Source of the DNA: Enoplolaimus lenunculus
Lineage: Eukaryota > Nematoda > Enoplea > Enoplida > Thoracostomopsidae
DNA: 64,000 bases
Assembly (NCBI GenBank): GCA_030248215.1
Contig: JASANG010000324.1
Span: 1-64,000, forward strand
Direction of reading: 5' to 3'
The notes under the pieces are model-generated. The model was given only the letters and a program-made list of their open reading frames with translations, had not been told where the DNA came from and ran no database searches. Below, piece after piece: positions 1 to 11,600 of the stretch. A program made the position numbers and the translations under genes. Each line of letters begins with the position of its first letter. The stretch's first letter is position 1.

Positions 1-679
1 GAAATAGGTTTAAGTGTGGCATAGCCACCTACACGGACTATATCAGATTACGGAGTATATTTAGGGAGAACGGACTCCAATTGATTGGAAATCAAAATGG
101 GGACCTTCCTTCCCTTACTACCCCCTCTTATTCGGGTCAGTACAGTACGTCAACGTACGGTGTCGTACCCGAATACGGCACCGTACAACAACTATTTCGC
201 CATCCTAATCCTTACACCAAGGCTTAGCATTAGCAATATACCTTTTTCATATGAATATCTTCAATTTTGCGTGATATTCAAGTTTCAAGCTAACGTCACT
301 ACTCAGCTAAGTACAGGAGCTTGACGTCCAAGCCGGAAGTATCTGTCCCGCCTTGCATAGATTTTTTACTGCGTATACGCGTAGTATTAGCTGTTAAACA
401 CTACACATTGTGTATTATGTCAATAACGGTTAAAGACATGCGGTACACATTTCGCATTGCTAACAGGAGAAAAAAGACTCCATTATACGCAGTACAAAAT
501 CATCACAAAATGCAAAGAAAACCTAAGTAGTGCAGTAGCGTCAACGTTAAGGCGACCCTGTGATTGTATGCGCCGTTCATCGCACGGTACAGAATTGTAC
601 TCCCAGCTTGAAATTAGATATGACATAAAACTAAAAAATATTTATGCAACAAACGGCCAAACACCGCTGCTGTTTACAG

Positions 680-1104
680 GCTCAATTGAAGCTTCAGTAA
701 AATGTTCCGCGCTGAATGCTCACAACTGGGGTTGCTTCTGCGGAAACGATTCTTCGTTGTGCCCGGGATCGAAATGTAACGTTTTCTGTGGTTCGCGATG
801 GCAATGTTCGATGGCAAATGTATTCTGTGATTACCCCCTCAGGTGTGAAACCGATGCCAAACTGTGTACCTGTATCCCCGCCGGTCAGAATACCAAAGGT
901 CCTGGGGGATGGTTTTGGTGCTGCTCTGGATTGCTCCCTGCACCTGAGTCCCATGTGTGCTACCAAGCTCAAGTTTGTTCCAAAGATATTCAATGTTTGA
1001 GATACGAAGAAGGGGTGATATATTGCGATAGATGCATATCGGGTAAATGTGTTCGAGATAACAAACCTTGGTGTGGACTGTACCCCTATTTTGCAAAACC
1101 ATAA
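680..1104 (+). CDS. Last exon of a cysteine-rich, probably secreted protein (partial)
   Basis: A good acceptor (tgtttacag) ends at 679, and the frame after it is open to TAA at 1102-1104, giving about 141 residues with 20 cysteines. These form CxC, CC and CxxC pairs, for example around GCFCG, LCTC and WCCSG. Such spacing is typical of extracellular disulphide-rich domains. The frame stays open upstream to about 457, but that part has no cysteines and no signal peptide, so I read it as intron and expect the 5' exons to lie before the window. I do not recognise the family. It is convergent with the large thioester-protein gene that ends at 5458. The cysteine pattern supports real coding; the exact start and function are uncertain. 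Confidence 0.55.
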
Positions 1105-1364
1105 TGAAGATCAGTCAAAATTGAAAAATAATTCAAGTTTGTTTAGCTAAACATAAAGTATGATTGTAAAAATTTTGCAAACCTTTAGAATTTGTTCCAT
1201 GCATGTCTGTACCTTTCGAAAAGGTTTTATAAGGTCTCATGATGGCACCAATGACCAAAGAGGTCAGTGATAAACATCGCATATGTGTTCTCTTATTTAT
1301 TTTAACGATCAAATTTAAATATTTTAATATTTCAGATTTAGGTAGGTGATCGAGACCTTTTTAT
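1105..1364. other. Intergenic DNA after the cysteine-rich exon
   Basis: AT-rich sequence with no further coding signal. It lies between the stop at 1104 and the hAT-like element at 1365. Confidence 0.5.
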
Positions 1365-1661
1365 CAGGGTGCAACCGGAGGTGAAAAATACCGGAGCCGG
1401 AGGTCAACGAAATTTTCCGGAACCGGAGCCGGAGGTGAGGCGAAATTAAGTAGTAAAAATGATGGTTAATTAGTTAATTTTAGCAATATCTGCCAAATGT
1501 TGTTAAGTTGTTCGGTTTCACGCTAAAAGTCAATCGAAACGCGTTAAACAGATAAATTAAGGAAAATTAAGTAAAATTTTACTTCCGAAATTGCCGGAAC
1601 CTCCGGCAAATCTCTACCGGAGCCGGAGCAGAGCCGTAGGCAGACCTCAGGTTGTACCCTG
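1365..1661. mobile_element. hAT-like MITE with CCGGAG-type hexamer interior
   Basis: The element begins CAGGGTGCAACCGGA and ends with the near-inverse GGTTGTACCCTG. It is flanked by 8-bp direct repeats that match at 7 of 8 positions (ctttttat at 1357-1364, cattttat at 1662-1669). CAGGG ends and 8-bp duplications are hallmarks of hAT transposons. The two ends are rich in CCGGAG/CCGGAA hexamers around an AT-rich middle. It carries no transposase, so it is non-autonomous. Related copies are at 4438 and 26053. Confidence 0.75.
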
Positions 1662-1669
1662 CATTTTAT

Positions 1670-2508
1670 AATAATATGCTTAATAAATTATTGCCAGATA
1701 TTTAAAAGTTTTATATTATTTGATACCAAACTACGAGCTGAATATAAAAATGTTATCGTTTTTGCATTCCGATGCGGGGATCACGTTATAACGGGGGCAG
1801 CCCAGAACGCGTTTTGTCCATGCTGACTCAACGTTAACATAAAATGTTTTGATCTGAATAGCGGTTATGTAGACAAAGCGTGAATGTCATATGACATAGG
1901 ATACCAAATTCCTGATCTCCTGAAATCATCGTATACAAATAGTTATGTCACATGATTCCGCGGGAGATTTATGCGAATATCATACAACATTCCGATATTC
2001 TACCGAATATCACATGATATGATGCAGGACAATGTAATTTGTTCGCACGAATATAACGAAAACTCAGATAATGTAGCTTTAAATGATTACAAATACTGTA
2101 TACCTTCTATTTTTCTGTTTCTGGCGGAAATTTTTCCTAAATATATACCTAAGTGCAAATAATTCAAACATTAAATTTAGTATCATATGATATTCTACAG
2201 GACATACCAGACCTACACAAAACCTACACGTTTAACTTTTCCACTTTTCCTGGTTTCCGAATCTCGCCTACACCTATAACTTTCCCTACCGAACTTGGGA
2301 ATATTCAGGCGTCTGAATTTTCCACTTTTCCCAGCCAAAATTCTGCATGTTAGTTTTCTTATCAAACTAGCGAAATTATTAGCCGTCATACAACAGTGGG
2401 CGCGCTGTACTCCTGACCATATGTTTTCCACCTTGGAAAATGGAAAGCCCCCGTGTTAAACATTGGCTAAAATATCAAACCCAATAAGACTGCAGCTCAT
2501 CTGCAAAC
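1670..2508. other. Intergenic DNA, no gene seen
   Basis: AT-rich sequence with several short open frames on both strands that lack splice context, conserved motifs or compositional bias. Around 1890-2030 and 2180-2205 there are many overlapping ATATGATA/CATATGA words, a low-complexity tract. I see no gene here. Confidence 0.4.
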
Positions 2509-3560
2509 TCATTGACATCGCCTTTCTACCTCATCTTTAGAAAAGCCGCCATCCTGTTTGACAAATCCGCACATTCCCCAAAATCTTTCCTGGAATTCAT
2601 GCACTAACTGTCCCAATACCTTTGAACCGTATGGACCATACGATTCCTCTAACCTGTCAAGATGCCGATCCACTATACCCATGATATGGTTTCGAAAATC
2701 ATTCAGTTTCGATTTGACGTCGAAATTTTTCGACGTCGACATAACAGATTCAAATTTTTTATACCAAACCCCAAAATCGGACCTTCCTTCAAAATTCTGC
2801 AGGTGTAATTTTCGGGTCATATTGTCTACGATTTGCGTACCGCCTCGATTCGCGGTTTTCAAGTTCTGAAGTGGCCTCATTGCCATATTACCCATAGCCC
2901 GTACCGTTTAAGTCTCCATATAACCCGTCATCCTTGGAGTTTGCATGATCGGTTAATGCCAGCTCGTATTTGCCTGTACTCCTATTCCGGGTTGAGTCGG
3001 ATACCCGTGATACGGATTATTTCCCACCAGATTTGTCGATTGACTGAAAACCGGTTGGTTCATTTGTTGGTACCCCATAATCATAGATTGGGGAATCACC
3101 CCTGCCCTATGTAGGTCTTGGTTCACCTGATGTTGGTCCATAAGCCTAGGTGGGGTTATGTACCGCCTATTGCTTTCGAACGACCTCCTGATTCTTTGGT
3201 ACCATTTAAGGTCCTGGCTTGCCTCTGTTCGACATTTGTTGACCCTGCCGATCTATGACTTTTCCTGGTTTCTGCCCGTTGACCCATTTCGCCTTCAATT
3301 TTGCTCCCAACGTTTAAATTTCCCCATGTTTCTGTTTAATACCCTGTTCAAATACCCAAGCCGATTCTTTGATTTAATCTTTTTTCTCTGATTACTGAAT
3401 AGAGGTCGCACTCGAGCATTCCCGGGGCATGTCCGGACTATGACCTCTATCTTCCTCCACCTCAGCCTTTTCCTTTCTGTTCGTTGCCTCTCCCACCTCA
3501 GTCGACCCTTTTTGCCAAGCGTCCATCCATTTCTAAGTATGACTGCGGTATGATCATGTT
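2509..3560 (-). mobile_element. Fossil gag-like fragment of an LTR retroelement, possibly BEL/Pao
   Basis: Minus-strand coding-like sequence includes a segment (about 2509-2895) with the pattern L-x-x-F-x-G, then W-x-x-F-x-S and later a Y...L...F-x-x-F-G-like helix region, which recalls BEL/Pao-type Gag. A glutamine/proline-rich stretch follows upstream. The element is broken with several interruptions, and I saw no LTRs, reverse transcriptase or integrase nearby. It looks like an old isolated fragment. The family call rests on weak pattern similarity. Confidence 0.35.
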
Positions 3561-4429
3561 CACAGTATGTGACGGCGCTGTCCCGTACTATGCCTCAGTC
3601 TACCATATCCCCATTCCTAAATTGCTTGCGCCAATAATTGCATAGTCCGGTAGTGTATACCTCCGCGGGCATAAATATCTCCGAATTCCCTTTTTCTTGT
3701 ACCTTCCCATTGCATTCCGCCGTCATCTTGGGTAGGACATGCCGGAACTAAGAATCCTCCCATGTCTTATACTTCGTTCCGAAGTACAAGCGTGCCTATG
3801 GATCCCTTGTAAAGTTCTTTTTCAATTATACCCAAATGCTACGTGTTCAATGTCCTCAGACCTCGCGCATCTATACCAACTTTTAATGTCTGTGCCGCGC
3901 CCGCCCCCTCTAAATGTGTTTGTGAATGCAACTCAGTATTTAATCAAATTTAATTCAGAGACAAATATATACGAGTCAAAAAATAATCTTTCCAGATGTT
4001 TACAATGAAAAAATTTAACCTAAGTTTTAATTTTTACTGTGACAACAAGAACTGGATTATTCCCAACACCATCAAAATCTCAACAAATTATTAACTTCGA
4101 TGCTAATTTTAACCGGTAGGGGCTTATAAAAAAGGAGGTTTATATGCCTTCCAGAACTACCTGTATCGACGTTAAAAGTAGAAACTTTACCAAATACTGC
4201 CTACGCAAAAATTAATTATACAAAGCATAAAACAATGCATAAATAAACAAAGCATAAAAATTAAACACAACGCCGCATAAACAACTCAAAAATCACAACT
4301 TTCTCAAATCAGTATAAATTCGTTTCTTCAAATCATCACCTCCGCGACCGTGAAAATATTACTCACATATGACCCCCGTGCTTCAACTTTTCTACCCACG
4401 GTGTGCTGTGGTAAATTACTCACTCAATG
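3561..4429. other. Intergenic DNA, no gene seen
   Basis: No supportable gene. The first few hundred bases may still belong to the fossil element on the basis of similar composition; the remainder is AT-rich. Confidence 0.4.
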
Positions 4430-4437
4430 GTGTATAA

Positions 4438-4783
4438 CAGGGTTCCATCGGAATTCCGATTCCGGCTAAAATTGCGGCAAAGTTTCACTTCCGATTTCGA
4501 TATTTCGATTCCGGCTTACTGCTTTTCCAATACCGGAATTCTGATTGTTTCGTCATGAGTTTTAAGACGATTGAACTCAAATTTTACTTGTTTCGTTCAT
4601 TTGCAATTATTCTGCTGTTTTTTCTTAGTAACGGCAACTGGCATACTGCAACAAAAAGTCATACGCCTTTAACGTTTTAATAGAATAACTAAAAGTTTAT
4701 TCCGATTCCGATTCCGGTTCCGACAGAAATATTTTTGATTCCGATTCCGCTTCCGACAAAATCTAGTTCCGGTTGGGACTCTG
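4438..4783. mobile_element. hAT-like MITE with TTCCGA hexamer interior, perfect 8-bp TSD
   Basis: The element begins CAGGGTTCCATCGGAATTCC and ends CCGGTTGGGACTCTG. It is flanked by identical 8-bp repeats GTGTATAA at 4430-4437 and 4784-4791, clear target site duplications of hAT length. Both arms consist largely of ATTCCG/TTCCGA hexamers and the centre is AT-rich. It has no coding capacity. The perfect duplication suggests it is younger than the copy at 1365. Confidence 0.85.
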
Positions 4784-4791
4784 GTGTATAA

Positions 4792-5457
4792 CAAAGAAAA
4801 AAGTAAAATCTCTGACCGTGCTCAGTAAAATTTAAAAGGACAGCTCTACAGCAAATAGTAATCTGCATAAATCAGGTTTTGCAAGCCATAAGACACTTTG
4901 GTTTGAATTTACCGTAGCAAAAATTTTAGCTATATACCGGTATTTAGTAGACCGAAAGTTACAACATCTATAATGAACTATTGATAGGTGCTACACACGG
5001 TTGAAAATAAAGCTCATGGTATAGCAATGTATTCTCAAATCGCCATAATAATTACCATCAAAGACGAATATCGGGCATGCATAATGTCCCAGAACAATCG
5101 TTGCACAGTTAGCAACAAATTGTTCATCAAAAAATGTACCCAACGCGCGTTCCGTTTATGGCTTAATCATACAGATTTATAGTGTTTAGTATCAGAAAAG
5201 CGGAGCGAATAACAAGGGTTTCATTTCATAGGAATATAAACTCGTGTATACTTTTTTGCTTCAGCCACACAGGGATAAATCCTACTACACATATTCAAGA
5301 ATAGGCGTTGTAAATTTCTGAAAACTATAAGTCTTTCGATGTCATAAATAATCACACAGCAGAGTGAGTAGATACCTGTACGTTCACCTCCTGAATTACA
5401 TATCTTTTTGCAGTTTCCAGTATTCCAGTTCAATGTTCAAAGCTCGTTTAGACTCAT
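4792..5457. other. Intergenic DNA / 3' UTR and downstream region of the thioester gene
   Basis: The 3' UTR of the minus-strand gene must begin just below 5458. I found no AATAAA on the minus strand in the roughly 240 bases after the stop, so the cleavage site is not placed. No other gene is visible. Confidence 0.4.
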
Positions 5458-5673
5458 TCAATTTTTGAATTGCAAAACAAGTGTTGAAATTAATGCGACC
5501 ACTAACAAAGTACCAATCTGCGGAGCAAAAAGCGTTGACCCTTTACCCCCTAAATTTTGCCCTTCAGTCGGCAAATTGTCTTTGATGTTGCCCTCTTGAG
5601 TTAAATCTTGCCAACAGTCGTCGCATAGTGATTCGAGTGATTTGGTTTGTGACCCGGCAAATGTTAATTGTAC
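5458..5673 (-). CDS. Thioester protein exon 32: C-terminus with GPI-signal-like tail
   Basis: Acceptor cattacag. Encodes 71 residues then TGA (5460-5458). A hydrophilic, Gly/Ser-containing spacer ([11 protein letters not shown]) is followed by [15 protein letters not shown] and QFKN to the end. A hydrophobic stretch with almost no cytoplasmic tail is the pattern of a GPI-attachment signal, as in CD109, rather than of secreted A2M or C3. It also contains a CDDC motif. Confidence 0.9.
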   Translation of the reverse strand, partial: VQLTFAGSQTKSLESLCDDCWQDLTQEGNIKDNLPTEGQNLGGKGSTLFAPQIGTLLVVALISTLVLQFKN

Positions 5674-8600
5674 CTGTAATGAAAATATTTTTTTATTAAA
5701 TTAACCCTTTCTTAACTGAATAATTTCTATTTCATTGGAAATTTAGTATCAAAGTAAAATTCGAACTCCGGATTTATAAACGGGACAAGTTTGTCAACAT
5801 ATCTCCAATATAAGAGCTTGATACTCAAGCACGAGGGGCTTTCACGAATTGCAAGGATAGTAACTGTTTCATACTACACATTGTGTATACCTAATTTTGC
5901 GCGTACAGTTTGCGCTAAGTTGCTCATAGTCTACTCCGAGCCAGAAGACGATAAAGCCAAATTCTTTTGAAATTTACAACAGATATAGAAAATGATTGTT
6001 TTAAGTTTTGCGTGAGATAAATCGTAAAATCCGATGAGTTGATTAGTCAATTCAGAGGAAGACTTGGTTATTTCTGGCTATTTCTGAGTTAATAACAGCA
6101 AACATTAAGTCATTCTGAGCTGATTTAGATCTGGGCTTGTTAATTAATTAACAAAGACTCAGTTCAATCAATTCAGAATTCTGACTTCTGAAAGACCTAA
6201 TTCAGTGCTCAGACCTCTGAGTGGATTCAACTCATTCTGAGTTAAAATGAACGCACTGAAATTTACCATGTAAGCACCTATTTGTATCAAGTGAATGCAA
6301 ACCGAACTAAATTGGGTGATGTTAAGATGGAACAGGCTTCATTGCAATATCACTGGTTGAAAGTATATAAACTCAATCAGTAGCCGTATCTGGCCTGCTT
6401 CTGTCCATACGTTGCGGGTACGATCAAGCAATGAATATTCTGTCTAACGGTGCGATGAGAACACGCAGATAAAATGTTACCCGCTATTGTTACAGGGACA
6501 AATCGTAACCTAGAGCATTCAGGTACAACGTGAGTGCTGCATACTTAATTTAATTTCTGTTTCTAGGCCTTAATACAGCGCCATACAGAGCACATCACGA
6601 AAAATTTGCTGCTGCTGTGGTGTGTGTGTTTCTGGCCTTTGATTAAATACAGAATGTAACAATTGTTCAGAAATCTTACTGTTTTCTCAGGTTCGTAATA
6701 GTCGTAGACTTTAATCTGTGACGGTTTTTGTTCGGTCACTTGATAGACTTTTTGACCGGTAATGTTCATACATATGGGAAATACGCCAATCTGCAAAAGT
6801 ATTACGATAAATACGAAAATTTGAAACACAAATTTATGTATAAAAAATTATCAATACTTGACTTTTTGATACTATAAGGTGTGTAATATATTAACGAAAT
6901 TAACAGTCCTTTATCTCGGCTAAAGAATGATAACGAAGCCACTTACATTGTTGTTAAGTGTGCCTCCACCCCTCTCCAAACCTTCTTGTCCTATGTGCCC
7001 AATCGGTGTTTAGGTTTTGTCAGCCCTCGGTTCCGTAGACGATTCGCAAACCCTGCATAGTATTTGTTAGTATGTGCGTAAAAGTCACTTTGCACCCTAG
7101 ATAACATTTAGTTATTAACATAAAAAGATAATTTTTTTCTCAACCAACATGAATAATTAACAGAAATTTCGAACGCCATCTGTCATTCAGTGGATTCTCA
7201 CCGAATTTAAATAAACAGCAGCGCGCGTATTGCTTTTTGATGTTTCGACGCGTTGTAAGCTAACAACTTGACTCGGTAATTCGTTCAACTTTTCTTGATC
7301 GATTTCGTATCCTGACGGCGCTTCCAATTCAATCACTGCCATGTTACTTCGTCCACTTTGAGTATATCTGCAAGCCCCAGACCATGTTTTATTCATATTT
7401 CACAATAACTTGCGTACATCATGTCACCATTTTAACTTATGTCTGATTAGTGAGCTCGTTTTGGGCACGGTCCGGCAAATGAGTGTCGGTATAACATGCC
7501 AGAATGCAACCTAGAATTTACCCACCGGTGCCAAATATTTGTCCCCGATCTATGGCGGTACTATGGCACGTTACCCGGATCACGATTTGGTTGTCTTCTC
7601 TGCTAAGTTATACAAGCATATGTAAAGCAGGCGTTAGAAAATTTATTACTTGCAGCTACAAATATTTGCATTATAAAAAACAAGACTTGAGCACAGTTCA
7701 CCGCTCGCAAAAAATCATTCTTCAAAGTTATATACCTTTCATAATTGAAATCCTTATTACGGCGTGGGTAAAGAAAAGTTACTTGCAACACAGTTCAACC
7801 AACATCGCATAAAACAATAAAGGTGAAATATTTATAGGCTTTAAAACCCTTACTAATCCAAGGAGTGCACCCCGACCTGGGCCCTCGAACAGGAATCAAA
7901 ACCAAAATTTTGTAACAAGGTTTAGCACTAAAGACGACGTTCGACTTCTCGCTAGCTTCGTTCGCGAGAGTTGTAAAACATCTCGCTAGTTCCCACAGAA
8001 GTGTTTGGATCCGCCACGGCTTTAGAAATAGGTTAATTTCTATGAAAAATAAATAGTTTTTCACTCTAAATGTAACAGCTCGCTTAACTGTTTCCTTACA
8101 TTTACATCGTTCCGAAATAAAATCCTGGCTATACTTACTTGCAACACAGTTCAACCAATAGCGCATTGCCTTCATTCTGTTCATCAACAGATCTGCTGCA
8201 GTCGAACGATTGTGTTTCGGATAACGAAAATACATTGTAGTACCATGAAACTTGTGCAAACGCTATTCCGGATCCGGACGCTGTCACGCGTACCGGAACA
8301 CCGAGATCTCCAAGCTAAAAAAAGTTTCGAAAAATAAAGTTGTAATACATTCAGTAAATAAACGTGATACAATTCGACAGCTACTCACTAAATAAATTGT
8401 CTTATATTTAAGAAAATTTAGTTTTCAACGATTATGGCTTGTTTCGGAATCTCAACAAATATGTCTAATATTGAAGACTGGAATTTTGGGCTTAATAGTA
8501 AAATTATTGTTTCGTACCGTTAAGTTTAGGTGTCTTTACTTCGAAACAATTTCGAAGCAATGTCTTTCAACTGCTTTACTTTATCCAGACTATGCAATTT

Positions 8601-11600
8601 AACGAATCCATAGTTGCGTAAGGCTTTCGGAACCCTCAATGGTTTAACTAAAATGACTGCTTCAGGTATTACGACTATTCATCACTCGACAGCTCGTCGA
8701 CCGACAACTTGTGACCTGTAATCCCGTCGCCTCGACAATTTATTGTTCTTCAGTTTTCTCATGCTTAATAGACTTAAGCGCAGACTTAGGATACTGTCGG
8801 GCGAGAAGCTGCCGGGTGACGAATTGTCATACATTCACTGCAATACATACCGGTGACTTTTGTAAAACAATCAAATTGTCTTGTGCAATTTTGAAATTCG
8901 TCGTAACGCCAGCTTGGTCTACATCAACGTTTACCGACGTATTAGCGATATATGTTTTTTCAGCGTACATCCCCAATGCACTAACTCCAATGACTGTATC
9001 CTGAAATAACGAGGCGTACTCTCCACTGTCATGTCAAAAGCTTAGCACTGATTTCGTAACTTTATAGCCTAACGTTCATTTTATATAAATCAAACAAGCT
9101 AGTTTAAAATTGTACAGTTTCAAATATAAGCAGCCAAAGCCTAAAGCCTAAGTCTAAGTCTAAGTCTAAGCTCAAACACGATATAAAGCGTTCCGGCACC
9201 ATTATTCTGACGTTGCAAGCCAAAAAAGTCTGTTTATGAATTGGTATGCGGCGCAATGTCGAAATTCTCGTACTTTTTAGTATGTTGCCATACATACCGG
9301 ATGGCGCCGGTCGACTGTATCGGCATGATAAGAATCAAAAAAACTACAGTGCCCCCTAAATCTTCTTTGCTGGTAACGATTCAATCCACGTATAATGCTG
9401 TAGCAGGTTCACTGTACCGTACTATGCCGATTGCTTATGCAGTACCATACAACCTAGCTAACTTCTGTACGCAAGTTATTATGCATCCTGGTTAAAGCTA
9501 AAACACAACCAAGGAATAAACCTGATCCAACCGTAAGACAATTTAACACTTTATACCTGTGTACTTGAAAATCCGCCCTGAGAATTTCTCTTAGACGACA
9601 ACCAACGCACAGACGGAAACGCAGACGGAACGTCACCACGGTACAAATAAGTCAAAACGCCATACGCTGTCATTTCTACATCCACAGGCCGGGGGCCATC
9701 GTACCACCATGGTTTAGCGTTTGGATCCTCGCTACCTAGTGATGCTTCCCAGTATGTCATTCCGTCTATAAATGATACAAGAATAAATAATTGCATACAG
9801 ACGTTATATTTGGGTTTTGATGTCAATTGATTTTTAAATTTTAAACTTAGACTTTATGATGAGAACCCTATAATTCTCACTAGCGTGTTACAAGTTGCCG
9901 GGTAGTAGTAATTTTTTTAACAAGCGAGCTGTGATGTCTGCCGATTTTGTGCAAATTTGTATAGAAGTATAGGTTAATTCGGGCGCTAAAATATACTAAA
10001 TTTTTAAAATAAGCGTTCACTAATTTTTGGTCTACGAGGCTTATACACAACTGACGAGAATAGGTTCAGGTTAAATTTAAACTTGTACCTCAGCTAAGAT
10101 ATAGTATAGGGTTACGCTAAATATATATATAATTTAGAATTCAGCGCGTCTAAAGTCAAAAAATTAGTCTTTGAGGCGGCTGGGCAAGTAGAAAATATTT
10201 AAAAATTTCTCCGCAACGAGCGTACGACGACGGAGTACCGGTCGTAACCTTAAGACATCAAATTGTAAGAATACTTAGCGCCACCCTAAACATTCTCTTA
10301 TATCTTGTATTCCTAGACTAAGTCCTGTCATAATAGCTGGTGATAGATGCTATACACAAAGAAAAATGGGCAGGCTTAAACTAACGTTTGCCGTTTAGAA
10401 CTTTCAAATTAGATATTATTTTAATTAAAAAAACTACAAACCGTTTGTTGACGCTCGTTCCATCAACAACTGAAGCGCATCTTCTCTCGAAGGACTCTCA
10501 GCCAAGTGTAACGCGTACGTGGTAATTGCTAGTGCGTACGGGTCGTCGCGGATTGAATCGAGCGATTGTTCCAGAAACCGAATTGCGTCATCGTTTCGTT
10601 CCTCAAATTTTAAAAAGTAAAATGGTGTTTTACAACAATTGTGTAACGCATAGTTCCGGCATTTTAACATTAAGAAAATTAAAATTCAGAAAAGAAATTG
10701 CGTCATCGTTTCGTTCATAAAATTTCAAAGACTGAAAAGATTGAAACTTTAAAATATATAAGATTCCCGTCATCGTTTTGTTCCTGATATCTAAAATATG
10801 ATTAAATCGCTCCATCGGTTTGTTCCTAAATAAAAATCTTTAAAAATTAAATTTAGAAAAAACCTCAAAATGAGATTTTTGGAGCGAGAAAAAAAAACTA
10901 AAATTTCTTGCTGACCGGAAGTTCAAATTTTATTGCAAAATTCTACAATACCACTTTAGCAGCAAAATAGTTTATCAGTTAGTTAAGTCACTAGATAGAA
11001 GAAGAAGAAGAAGATTTTATCGAAATCAATATTAGATATATGCATTCTTTATGCTTAGGCTTGGACTGATCGATAAGTTTACACTTAGGCTTAGCTCAAC
11101 GCGGACACACATTGGTTAATTTAAGCGAAAATTTGCAGCACAACTTACCCCCGCCTTGATCAATGCAATCAGTACATACGCTGTTAGCGGCACTCCACCT
11201 TCGCTTGCACCTCCCTAAAAATATCGCAGTAAACAATAATTAGAAATGACATTCTCAAATGTGTGAAGCACTTATCGTCAGTTAGCGTTACGCATAATTT
11301 ACTGAGTCGCTCGCTATCCCTACCGTGCATCGGCGAGAATTTCAATCAACGTACTGCGATCACCACCACAAGTACTACTACTGCTACAGCTGCAACGTTT
11401 GTAATTTCTTACACAGTGGCAATCTGATTTTGAGAATTCATTGGCGGTGGCTAATCACTTCAAGTTGGTTCGAGCTTAAACGAAAAAATCTTCTATCTTT
11501 ACTTTACAAGCAGATTTTCTTTAGTTGAGCAAATAGATTTTACATATATATAACAATTTCCTAGTGTAAAGTTCAGTTTCTTTTGCTTTTCCGCGGATAT

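Noticed and set aside
457-679. 5' extension of the cysteine-rich frame
   Set aside because: No cysteines, no signal peptide, different composition, and a good splice acceptor lies at its end; more likely intron.
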